Origin: Collinsella sp. CAG:166
Lineage (GTDB): Bacteria; Actinomycetota; Coriobacteriia; Coriobacteriales; Coriobacteriaceae
Direction: 5' to 3'
NCBI GenBank assembly: GCA_000434535.1
Contig: FR878730.1
Coordinates: 6,466-12,658, forward strand
DNA: 6,193 nucleotides
The notes below the pieces were generated by a model. The model saw nothing but the letters and a program-made list of their open reading frames with translations. It had not been told where the DNA came from and made no database searches. Position numbers and translations under genes: made by a program. Of the stretch, positions 6,145 to 6,193 are shown one piece after another. Each line of letters begins with the position of its first letter. The stretch's first letter is position 1.

Positions 6145-6193
6145 CACGCGAACTCGAACGCACGCACTTAACAAATAGCGCCTACACGACCGC
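6145..6193. other. Sequence after galT
   Basis: The last 49 bases hold no clear hairpin, T-run, promoter or gene start. Whether the operon continues (for example to galE or a transporter) cannot be seen. Confidence 0.6.

Overview
The window looks like chromosomal DNA from a high-GC anaerobic actinobacterium. The protein styles (class II GalT, clostridial-type GalK, an FprA-like flavodiiron protein with a GSWAP loop) point most naturally to a Coriobacteriia/Collinsella-like gut bacterium. That assignment is inference from sequence style; no marker gene is present.

Layout. (1) Positions 3-599, + strand: the C-terminal sugar-phosphate-sensing part of a DeoR-family repressor, cut by the window's left edge. 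(2) 604-636: a perfect 15-bp hairpin that serves as a bidirectional terminator between convergent genes. (3) 660-1820, - strand: a class A flavodiiron protein (O2/NO reductase) with a good ribosome binding site, an extended -10 promoter and an inverted repeat lying over that promoter. (4) 1950-2981, - strand: a LacI-family repressor starting at GTG. (5) 2982-3319: a 338-bp divergent control region with three copies of a LacI-type operator. (6) 3320-4525 and 4516-6144, + strand: galK and class II galT, overlapping by 10 bp.

How it fits together. galK and galT form the first two committed steps of the Leloir pathway (galactose to galactose-1-phosphate to UDP-galactose). galE and a transporter are not in the window. 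The divergent LacI-family protein is the obvious candidate regulator: its gene and galK face away from each other across the three operator copies, two on the galK side and one on the lacI side. The flavodiiron gene lies downstream of lacI on the same strand but has its own promoter, so it is probably a separate unit concerned with oxygen or NO defence.

No mobile element, CRISPR array, tRNA or rRNA was seen. I see no clearly new system; the most notable feature is the three-operator control region.
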